This document shows positions 19,901 to 29,900 of a stretch of DNA of 60,000 nt, one piece after another; position 1 is the stretch's first letter, and each line of letters begins with the position of its first letter. Below the pieces are notes generated by a model, which worked only from the letters and a program-made list of their open reading frames with translations, had not been told where the DNA came from and made no database searches. The DNA comes from Membranipora membranacea (lineage: Eukaryota; Bryozoa; Gymnolaemata; Cheilostomatida; Membraniporidae), in NCBI GenBank assembly GCA_914767715.1, contig OU612065.1, positions 2,978,001 through 3,038,000 of the forward strand, read 5' to 3'. The position numbers were made by a program, and so were the translations under genes.

Positions 19901-20777
19901 TTAATGGTAGATAAAATAGCCTGACATGGTCGGACAACTCCAATGCAAAGACTGCCCTACACACTGATAGCCGCTATATATATGAATAACTAATTGTCCA
20001 AGGTTTTTATGGGTACAATAGTGGGATATATAATATATGACACTTTATTGCACAAATGTGTGTGTATATATATATATATATATAAAGACTTTTTACCTGC
20101 AAAGATGATGCGTCCAGAGTGACACAGTGAACAGTAGCTCTTGTGGCAAACATGAGCAGTATTTCACCGTCATTGTATGCGGCTGTGAAACCTACACAGA
20201 TAGCAGACTGCGGGCTTACAATCCTCAGTTTAGTCATACACACAGACTTATTGAAGCCTTCCACTGAGATAACAGCTGTACACCCATCTATCTGCCTAGA
20301 ATGAGAAAAATAACGCAAATTTCACAAGATATGGCGTGAGATTCCTTTTCAAAGTTCTGCAAAATTCTTCATTCATCTAGTTATTGCATCAGTTTAGATA
20401 TTGAAGCTGATCATATCCTACCATACCATTGAATTATAAGCTCATGTTTATTATGAATCAAGCTCTGTCCTCCCGCATATGGCTGGGTGTCCCAGTCATC
20501 TAAGTCTCCGTTACCTGTAACAATAACATGTATTTCTCTATCTTCTTTCATGTAAATGTGATGGATTTTATGGTGACAATAATTGTACATATACATTGTC
20601 AACAGAACCATGGATTTCTACAACTCTCAGTCCCAGTGAAACTTGCAACGTGTTATGAGTGACCAAAGTAAATGATATTTTACTTGGGAGAATTTATGAT
20701 TTACCTTCTTGGACTTCGTGGTCAATCCACCTTGTGGCTGAGGATGGAATACATATCTCTCTGAACCTTAGCGTCAT
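7934..20777 (-). CDS. NUP160: NUP160: nuclear pore Y-complex nucleoporin
   Basis: Scaffold subunit of the NUP107-160 (Y) complex: N-terminal beta-propeller, then a long alpha-helical domain. Exons (minus strand): 20777-20705, 20514-20427, 20295-20097, 19544-19394, 19160-19082, 18820-18715, 18324-18181, 16322-16026, 15978-15735, 15475-15371, 15212-15147, 14921-14689, 14526-14387, 13866-13715, 13393-13275, 13136-13063, 12932-12727, 12558-12403, 12165-12039, 11744-11658, 11541-11447, 10834-10614, 10383-10223, 10012-9841, 9612-9483, 9297-9187, 9054-8913, 8784-8659, 8305-8195, 8068-7934. They sum to about 1415 residues (human 1436) once two extra nucleotides are discounted. Diagnostic stretches include VYEAKELKQSSLMSS, RSVDLTVRNYYDLLFAFH and LRNAGELIRVYIQHDLIEEA. 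The start ATG (20777) lies 6 bases inside a good acceptor (TTTCTTAG), so an upstream untranslated exon is likely. Frame breaks occur in the exons at 16322-16026 and 12932-12727. Introns host a LINE tail and two inverted-repeat elements. Confidence 0.95.
10953..11422. mobile_element. 470-bp long-inverted-repeat element (MULE/foldback type) with 9-bp target duplication
   Basis: Two arms of about 230 bp (10953-11185 and 11195-11422) are inverted copies around a T-rich loop of about 10 bases. The ends read TAGCC...GGCTA. The 9-mer GCTGATACC flanks the element directly on both sides (10944-10952 and 11423-11431), which is a clean target-site duplication. Long terminal inverted repeats with 9-bp duplications are typical of Mutator-like or foldback elements. 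Each arm, read outward from the centre, keeps an open frame of about 57 codons with the shared peptide cores KVVKIRAK/RVVKIRAK, NYRYYTEKYKAT and SGRVTRL. The arms differ by several substitutions, so the insertion is not brand new. It sits in a NUP160 intron, 15 bp beyond the end of the donor exon counting the duplication. Confidence 0.8.
16629..16785. repeat. Foldback element with ~70-bp imperfect arms in NUP160 intron
   Basis: GAAAGTTCTCACAT on the left is matched by ATGTGAGAACTTT on the right, CTTTAATTAAGCA by TGCTTGATTAAAG, and the centre is a perfect 15-bp stem (GCCAACAGAATTTGG, 16687-16701, against 16711-16725) with a 9-base loop. The whole is a small hairpin-type MITE without coding capacity. 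No clear target duplication was found. Confidence 0.6.
16940..17647 (-). mobile_element. 5'-truncated non-LTR retrotransposon (reverse transcriptase C-terminal part)
   Basis: An open frame of about 235 codons reads like the thumb and C-terminal region of a CR1/Jockey-group reverse transcriptase: NAKKTQLIQF, AKLLGVTIDRRLTFGEHIDKV, then a conserved tail with RSTRVSRDIHMPVCRTTK. The catalytic palm with FADD is absent, as expected for a copy truncated at its 5' end. It lies in a NUP160 intron in the same orientation as the host gene. The same family tail occurs at 40858-40989. Confidence 0.85.
20063..20084. repeat. (TA)n microsatellite
   Basis: Run of alternating T and A just downstream of a NUP160 splice donor (20097/20096), preceded by a short GT tract. 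Likely to vary in length. Confidence 0.85.
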
Positions 20778-21094
20778 CTTAGTCTACTAAGAAACAATTA
20801 GTAAATTACATCTCAACATGATAGATTCAAGGATGCATTGATTTACAATAGATTCCAGTAGTTTCTATTGCAGGTAGGTTTGCTTAGCTGAATTTTAGCG
20901 GTCAAGCCCTTTTACTCCTTTCTCAAGCCAGGGAGTAGCTCCTGGTCAAGCTACACCTCATACTCATGTCAACATAAATGAAGTTATTATCCCTGCACAA
21001 GTACAATTACGAATGGATGGGAATCTCCTATATGCTACATTCCTTTGACGTCACATAACAAAATTGAATGCTGGTCTGAATTGACATTAATTAC

Positions 21095-21104
21095 TGCGCA
21101 GGCG
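21095..21104. promoter_or_regulatory. NRF1-like motif TGCGCAGGCG, proximal to NUP160
   Basis: Ten-base motif close to the NRF1 consensus (one mismatch), 318 bp upstream of the NUP160 start codon. The identical 12-mer ACTGCGCAGGCG recurs at 21949-21960 in the same orientation. Housekeeping promoters commonly carry this site, so it may mark the NUP160 promoter. This is inference. Confidence 0.35.
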
Positions 21105-21302
21105 AAAGGTGTTGCATGATGTAGCAGCAATGTTGTGTGGCGGTCTTTAAGAGCGTCGCGTTGGACTTCTATAATACCATATGTATTTGAACGCACAACC
21201 AAAGACAAAAAACAGGACTGTTATGTAGCTCTTACGGAGCTAACTAAAGAGTTTCAATCAGCAGCTTCATTCATCGGCCCCGGCCAGCTCGGACATCCAT
21301 CC

Positions 21303-21447
21303 ACAGGTCTACTCCAAAACCTGGGATTTTGGCAATGTTTGACTGCCCCCCTTGAGTTTTTGTTGTTTTGTTGAAACAACAAAACAACAAAAACTCAAGG
21401 GGGGCAGTCAAACATTGCCAAAATCCCAGGTTTTGGAGTAGACCTGT
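21303..21447. repeat. Near-perfect 145-bp hairpin (71-bp arms, AAA loop)
   Basis: The sequence from ACAGGTCTACTCC to GGAGTAGACCTGT is a full-length inverted repeat: two 71-base arms read identical when compared by eye, around a 3-base loop centred at 21375. CATCCATCC stands directly left (21294-21302) and again one base to the right (from 21449), so a 9-bp target-site duplication is plausible, though the right side is within a (CATC)n run. No protein is encoded. It could be a very young MITE, a replication-template inversion, or a source of hairpin RNA. It lies about 520 bp upstream of the NUP160 start. Confidence 0.85.
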
Positions 21448-23975
21448 GCATCCATCCATCCATAAGGATCAACGAAAGATATGCTGGCAATAAACGGTCC
21501 AATGACCAATATCTTTGTTGTATGTGTGTGTATGTAATTCGTGAAGTTTACAGTTCAACATACAGTGGCTGCGAGTCAAGATAGTAAAAGAAAAGTGGAC
21601 AAATCCGCGCCAAACCAAATCATTTATTTATATTAATATTATATAGAGATACTTGATATGTAAGACTCATGTTGGTCTGATGTAATCCGGGGCCCAATGC
21701 ATATGATTGTCATACCATCAGGACAAGGTAGCGAATGTAGTACGAATGGTAAATACAATCAAGGGACTTACTCCTTGATGAAATTATGTACATGCCTTTT
21801 TTGTTAAAAAAAAAAAAGAGTAGCGGTTGAAGTACGCTGCTGGGCAGTCATTGGACACTGGTATTATAACAAACCAATCAGAAAATGTAATACAAGTGAT
21901 GGGTTTCCTACATTTTACAAAGCGCCATCTATCATATAAAACAAGACCACTGCGCAGGCGTATTGTTGGTAATGCAAATGGCGAAGAAATTTTAAGTATG
22001 TGAAAAAAATCCTGTGAGAAACCCCCAATGCTAAGAGTCACATTGGTAAGTGATTGTCAATAAAATTTAGCTGGTTCTTCTGTCCATAGAACAATGTGAG
22101 AAATTGGCTACCTCCCGCTGTCATGACTAGCCTAGAAGCCAGTTATAGTGACGGGGGAATTGTGAATAACAACACTATATCAATTAGCACAACAACAGCC
22201 TCCAAAACAAAAAAATGTTTCTCCTGCTCCTCAGTATTTTAAAATGCTTTGAACTGGTTCAAGACTGTAGATTAGAAATGAAAGGAGTGAGATAATGAGA
22301 GTGCTTGTTCCTCAAAACTAGCATTGAAATATGCAGTATCACTTAAGTCATTTCTCAAATCTATCTTATCTGATGACTGTCATGATGATTGGTTGGGATG
22401 GGTTATGATATTTATTGGATGAGTTATTTTGATACTTGATGATGTCCATTAAAAAGACAAAGGAGCTGTGTAGGCCTCAGTTGATCATTGGCACATGCAT
22501 AGCGTATAGGCTTGTATCTGCATATGCCTATAATTGTCCGAACTAACTAAACTAACACAATTTTAGAATGCTCTATAACTATATGTATGGGACTTTCTTT
22601 ATTTATACATAACTACTATAGTAAAAATTATATGTATGCTTTGCTTTATTTATTATTTTGAAATATTAAGTTATCTTCATCTCAGATAACACGAGAGAAA
22701 TATGGCTGTTAAACTTAGTGTTGACTTGAGCTCCTCAGTGTAGGCCTAAGGGTTAGTATTACCAATTTGGTCATGGGTAGACATTCATAATAAAAAAAAA
22801 CATTGGTTAGACAAACTGACAGCTCGTTTAATGAAATATGTAATCATAATGTTAGGCCTACATGACCATGGAAAGGTATCAGCCGGGATGTGTCAGGTTA
22901 TAAGCAATCCATAGTAAAAATGTGTATGTGTACTTAAACAAGTATGTGTTACACCCATCCGCGCATATGGTGCTTTGGCGTGCATGATGGTATCTAGTTG
23001 GCTGGGGTCTATGTGGTTCTTATGGTTGATAAGTTTCATAGTTCTGAGGATGTCCTTCTGTAGGCCCGACTTACTGATATATCTCAGGCAAGTTATGCCG
23101 GAGGCTGTTGGGATATCTGTCAGGCTACTTGTTGGTTCACCCATAGGCTAAATCATATATTATTAAAATTAAGTCAATATAAACATCTTAGTTATCTGAT
23201 GTCTAGAATCCATACTTCCAAAGACAAAGCTCAGTGATGGAGGCTCTCTAGGGCAGTTTTGCTGCATTTGAGGTACCAGGATGGCTAATTGTGAGTGATA
23301 CTACCCTTGATCTTGGATTAGCTGCAAGCTATCTCCGTTGATATCAGCGAGTTTAAGTTGCATAGGCTGCAAAGCCTTCCAGCATCAGTGAAATAGGCCT
23401 GAAGGTAGCCAGCCAATGCATAGTATCTCATAATACCTCTTGTGTATCAAATAATTTATTGTGAGATATTGAATAGAGAAAATAACTTGGATAATTTATT
23501 TTAGTAAGTCTACTAAGTAGGCGTCACAGATCAGGCTTACCATATAGAGTCTGAACCATGAAAGTTTCAATCCCTGCAACATGAAACTACCCAACATGGT
23601 GCATAAGGTTATACTTAAGCATGGGCTGTGATGAATGGTATTGGTTACGGAGTAAGTTAACAATTGTACATTGTCCCTCACAAGTCTATCCAGATAGAGG
23701 AAAAATTATCAGGATACTTTTTCATTCATCCTATAGTGTCTTCCCTTATTCCGGTAAGGAACATTACAGGTTTGTCTTAGGAGAAATCTCTGACTTATGG
23801 TCGATCTTTGTGCCTGGACTATCATTGGTAGGATGTTAACATGATAAACTACTGAAAGTCAAGTTTTCAGATTTTCCATATGACTTAGATTTCAATTTGG
23901 TATGGCAGTTAACTTATATTATTGTTATTCTTAATGACAGTGAATATACTATTTTTTCTATTCATACTATTTCAG
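21448..23975. other. Intergenic stretch between NUP160 and NCOA6; promoter-like signals only
   Basis: No coding exon could be supported. A CCAAT motif (near 21874), a second NRF1-like TGCGCAGGCG (21951-21960) and a possible donor site (TTTTAA/GTATGTG near 21994) could mark the NCOA6 promoter and an untranslated first exon, but nothing proves it. The open frames here are short and show no family resemblance. Confidence 0.4.
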
Positions 23976-26900
23976 ATGACTGGTTGAATATGGTTAACAC
24001 ACCTGGTAGAGGTCAGCCGCCTGATTTTGTAGAGGCGATCTTTACATGTAAAGGAGACTTCTATGATCCAAACTTTCCTGATGAGCTAGAGACTATCAAC
24101 AAACGATTGCTGCACTTGCTTAATGCAGGTCAGTAGTATTATCGAAAAAAATTCATGTGAAACGAAATATTGCACCTAAAGGGATGTTTTGTCTCAGAAA
24201 GAACAGCCTAGTAATATTATCCTAAGAATCCCCATATATATCTGTACAAATAAGGCCTGCGTAACTATTTAATTTTCATTATATAGGTTTGGAAATTTCA
24301 ATTCATTTCTCTTGATAAGGCGAAATATTGTACTCTCATATCCCGTTAGCAATGTAAATTGTGTTCAGATGGCAATTCTGAGGCTGGCTGTTTTGGGTGA
24401 TTTATAACAGTTTCAATTCATGATATGCGCACCGCGTCTATGGTGTTAGATGGGTGATGTTTAATGCATACCATTCATCCCTGTGAATTATATTTTTGGA
24501 CTAGTAAGTAATTCTGATGCCTGATTGTATACTTGAAAGGTACTGAGCAATTGGTGGTAAAGAAAGTGGAACCATGGAACAGCGTAAAAGTGACCTTGAA
24601 CATTCCCAAAGATGTGGCGGAACGCCTGAAATCACTAGCCCATCAAAATGATGGAGCAGTTTTACGTAGCATGGGGATCATGTCGCTCCAGATGGAAGGT
24701 AAGATATAGTATGTTATCTTTTTTTGGCAGATATAAATATGCTAAAATCCTGAATCAGGAAATGTAGACCAGTGTCATGTATATATCGCTCATTTTCTCT
24801 GTACCTTATTATACCGGCAACATTAAATCCCAGTGAATGACTATCCTTTGACAATACTGTGTTGCTGAAGCTATGAATTATATATCTGAACGCAGATTAT
24901 GATACCTGAAAGGAATGACCACAATATTTACATCATAATTGTCACACTTTTTTGCAAGCTGTTTATCACTGCTTTTGTAGGCAATCGTACTATCGGGTTG
25001 ACTCTCACAAACTCCAACAGCCATAACTTGACGTTCGGCGCAACATCATCTGGTGCTTCCAACGGCCAGACAGGGTCCACCCGCTCAGTACATCACAATC
25101 TCTTGAATGTATCTAGCAAAAGCTCAGTAGTTGACAGTGTGAGTGTTCCTGTCTCTCTGTTTATATACAATACATTTTGGATAAGAATATGTTGGGCTGA
25201 ATAGCAATTGATTGGTTTTTCCATGTTACAAAACTTGCCTCTGTGCTGGTGAGAGTTTCCTCTCTTAATAACTGCTGGCTAACAGAATTCAAATCCTGTT
25301 TATCATAGTCTTACAGGAGGTACCACACAGTTTGTCAGTAGAAACCACTTATTCATAAAAAAAAAAGGGGTAAATAACTCGAAGTTGGCTGAATTCTTAT
25401 TTTTTAATTAGAAGCTTATTGCCAAGACCAAAGTATGTGTCATTTGTGAACTAGTATGATATGTACCCTACTGTTTGGATAGTAATATCACCTGAAGATT
25501 TTATTAACATGAAATTAATTGAATCTTTGAATTTTAGGATGTCATGCAACCGCCAGCCCAAAAAGTTCCACCCTTGGTTATACAAAAACAGAAAACCGAC
25601 AGAAGACCGCGAAAAACTGGAGGAAATCGTGTGCGGAGCACCAAGAGCAAAACAGAAGCCACTGCTAACAATTCACTGCCTGGTGTGTCATCACGACCTA
25701 CGAGTGTTATGTCCTCACGATCACCTCAGAATACCAGTACTTGTACCACCACTATCAATAGTTCTACTCCTGTTGCTGATGTTATCAATCAGGTGGTGCC
25801 ACATCCAGCTCTCAAAGACACTAAACTCTCTACTCTGCCATCGTCATCACTTGCAGCAGACGGTAGTGATGATCGGCTCATTGCATCTGAACTCTTAGCC
25901 AGCCTTTTTGAAAAATCGCTGGCAAACAGTAGAAACACTACATTGCTACCTCCTCATAACACTCTGTCTGATTTGCCAATAGCTAATACTAGTAAACCTA
26001 GTCAGGAAGCTAAAAGTATACCTGAGACATCAAGCGCAAAGCCGAGTGTCCAACAGCAGCTACCAGAGTACGTCTCACCAGCATCCATTCCAAGACCCCA
26101 CTCATTATCACCTCAGCCTATCAATCTAGCAAGTGAGTGTGAAACAAAATTGTGCACAGATAGGGAATAACCATTGGTTATGCCTGTCAGTTAAGGTCAA
26201 AGAACACCCAAGGAAAAATCTCTAATTATTGTCTCTATAGTTTGATTTCAAGTTTTGAAGTTGCAAAATCATCCCTATGATATATTGCCACACTACTTAT
26301 GTTTCTCAAAGACTATGTTTACTTTTATACAATGATGCATGGCATGTTTATGAATAAAAAGTATGGATAATTACAGAAGTGTCCGATGCAGAAGACAGAT
26401 TGTCACCTGGCGGCGAAAACATTAGGAGCTATGCTGCAATTACTGATACGCCGGAACATGTATCTGTGATTGCTGGCCCAACTCTTACTCACAAGGTAGC
26501 CTCACCACAAACAGAGGCTATGGATTTGAGCCACCACAAATCACCTACTGAAAACCCAAATCCGAGCAGGCCGCCAAGTGCGACTATTAGTGACAACGAA
26601 ATACCTATGGATTTGTCTTCCAATGACAAGCCAACATCACACACACCACCTACCCCGTTAACTCCCCCCACAAGTGTACCTGAACGTAAAGATCACATAC
26701 CACCTCAAGATGTTCAGTGTGACAAGGACCCTGTTCTTGAGACACCATCTCAGAACCCAACACATGACCCAGGTAGGTCTCCATGAGTAGTTACATTTCT
26801 TTCTATTTAAGCTTCTAGAGATTTGACTCCCGACTTTTGCACCCAAGCCATCCACAAACAATATGGAAGAGTCCAAGTTTGATGAGTTGCAAACACTATT

Positions 26901-29900
26901 CCTTACGCTATTATATGAATTCATGTCAGCTGACGAACATTTGGAATATGTGGAGTATTTTATGAGGAGTATTGGTAAACATTATTTGCTGTCTATCTTG
27001 GAATAGCTTAAATGTGGCTTGACCTGATGTTTTTGGCACGTAGTACTTTTTCCAATTGTAGGTGCTAATACAGAGGAGTTCCCAGTCCAAGCTGTTATTT
27101 CTGACCTTGTGTCTCCAAATTTACCCAACTGCGACTCCAAAGCTTCAGCTGTGATAGACTCTGATATATTAGACAGTGGTGTACAAAATAGTGATGTCTT
27201 TACTGAACATAGAGACCAAACGATTCCAGAATCTAGTCAATTGATTGAAAGTAGTGGGTCTACCAGTGATGAACTAATATCATCGGCTGCTGAGACAAAT
27301 ATCTCCCCTTCTCCTACAACTCCTGTCAACCACATCTCACAGGAGTCTGCAGTAGAGGATACTGTTGAGCTGACAATACCATGCCAATCATCTGAGACAG
27401 TTCATGGTAGGCCCGTCAGTGTGATATGTTCCACTGTAGAGACACCTAAATCAGAACCAGACGAACAAACAGCAGTCTTAGATGCGGAATATCATTTATC
27501 ACCTACAGACCATGATGACGAGACTTTCAACAAAGTGGAGGCTGCTACCGAACCACAACAACTAGAAAATAAGCAATCAACTGTAAACCCCATTAGTGTT
27601 AGTGTAATTGTCAGTGATTTGCATAGCCAAGATGTAGCCTCCAATTCTGAGCATCAATGCTCTGATGTTGCGGCGAATACTGAAGAAGTAAATTTGGTTG
27701 AACCCATCTTCACAGCTGAATGTGAGGACATTCCAATACATGAAGACTCTGAACTAACAATGAAAGCAGAGAGTGAAGCAGCGGATCCTCCTAAGTACTC
27801 AGGGCCTACACCACCACATCAGCTTCTCAATACTCTAGATCTTGAACCAACAGAGAATGGCAGCTCGACAAGCACGGACTCTGGTGTAGTCACAGGATCG
27901 CCTAAAAGTGACATCTGTCCTACCCCACCTTCAGGTATTTCACCAATGTTATCAGAAAACCGTGAGTTTAACTTTCCCCTCCGGAATGAACAAAATTTTA
28001 TTTATCAAGGTCTGCAAAGTCACTAACAGATCTAGCAGTATACACAGTAAATTTTACAGCACTAAAAAAGTAGTGTTTTGATGAAATAATTATATATTTT
28101 AATGAGTGCACAAACTTACCCCATTGAAGGTCAGTAAAAAGTATCCAAAATGTGAAAATCTTAGCTCTGATCTTCTGATTTTGTGTAACTTCATTGAACA
28201 GGTGAAAGCAGCTGTTTTTTTCTCTTACCCTACAAATTCCTTTAAAAAAACAGTTTGAACCAAAGACTTAATGATAAACCTAGACAGGACACTATATGGA
28301 GCATTAGCACTGAGGCACTAGATGTGGGCAACGTAACAACATTAGAAGGTGTAGAAGCATTGATATTATCATTGACTTGCAGCTCATATACCAGGTTTTT
28401 TGTTGATAACTCGATCAATTTTACTCAGATTTTGAGTTTGATAATTACAGTAGATTAAGCGGCTTGTCGTAAACATTTTGTTAGAAGTTTTAGGCGGACA
28501 AATTTTTTTGAAGTAGAAACAACATCAAGTTGATAACAACTTGCTGCTGATTGTAAAGCAATTTTCAACCTCAAAATGCGATGAAAATTAATCGAGTTAT
28601 GAACAAAAAACCTGGATTATGGACAGTAAATCAATGATAACATCAATGCTACTACACCTTTCAATGACGTTACGTCGCCCACAATTACGTGCCTCACTTC
28701 AGCTGTATATAACGTCCTGTCTAGGTTTATTATTAAGTCTATGGTTTGAACATGTTTCCTCTAAGCACTTGGATGGCTATGCTCAACATTTTATGACATG
28801 GTCAATATTAAAAAATTAACTTTTGAAGAAACTGGACTATGATTGACAATATATGAATTAGTTTATTTTGATAGTGGCGGTTGTTTTAGAATTTCTCAAA
28901 TATTTTTGAATTCACCTTTGTTCTTGCCCTGTCCTATTAAGGTGTGCAAATGTGTTTTTCGTCTATCAATAATATGTTGCTTTATTACAGGAGTTGTTCC
29001 CTCGTTAGTATGTTAGTGTGAGAAGGGACAACTCCATAGTATAACATAAATCAATTGTGTAGAAATCAACAGCAATACCGTGGTATCCAAAATTCACTGA
29101 GGTTCTTACGTTTGGTCATCAGATGAACCATTATCCATTAAATTTTTAAAAATTTACTCATTACTGTGTGTCCAAACTGGAAAACATGGTATGAAATGAT
29201 TGGCAACTGAATTGATTTGGGCCCACAGCCGTATTAATATATGCCAATTCATTCAAAAACCAGCTACTTGTAAAAACCAAACAGCAGCAGAGCTGAAGCG
29301 GGAATAAGCTTTTTCATTTTTAACATTTAATTACATATTTTTTTAAACCCAACAACTAAATCATATTTAAATTTTATTTCCTCTGTTTGTTAAGTCTATT
29401 TAAAAGAAAATATTATGTGACTCCATGATTACAAATAAAGATTGTTTTCCTTTGTTGCAGTAGAAGAGGCACATCTTCCAAAGACAGACACAGCTCCCTC
29501 TCCAGCACCCTCTCCGGCTCCCTCTCCAGCTCCCTCTCCGGCACCTTCTCCAGCACTCTGTAACCCTGACCCTGCAGAAGTGTTTCCATTGACTTTGGTT
29601 ACAACTGATGTATGTGATCAACCAGAATTAGCTGATGTCTGTGATCAAGCAGATGCGACTGAGGAATCTGTTCCATCATCACAAGCATCAGTCCTGCGTG
29701 ATATACCGGTAATTGAATCAGAATTGCCTGCGACTGTAATACCAGTAAATAAACCAGAATCGCCTGCGAATGTTATATCGGTAAATAAACCTGAATCGCC
29801 TGCGACTGTTATATCTGTAAATAAAACAGAATCGCCTGCGACTGTTATACCAGTAATGGAACCAGAATCGTCTGCGACTGTTAAATCGGTAAATAAACCA

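Noticed and set aside
23621-23839. Plus-strand frame just upstream of the first NCOA6 exon, considered as its missing N-terminus
   Set aside because: It does not resemble the acidic N-terminus of NCOA6 and has no donor in the required phase.
25461-25898. Plus-strand 145-codon frame overlapping an NCOA6 exon
   Set aside because: It is in a different frame from the phase-consistent NCOA6 exon 25538-26132 and shows no family similarity.
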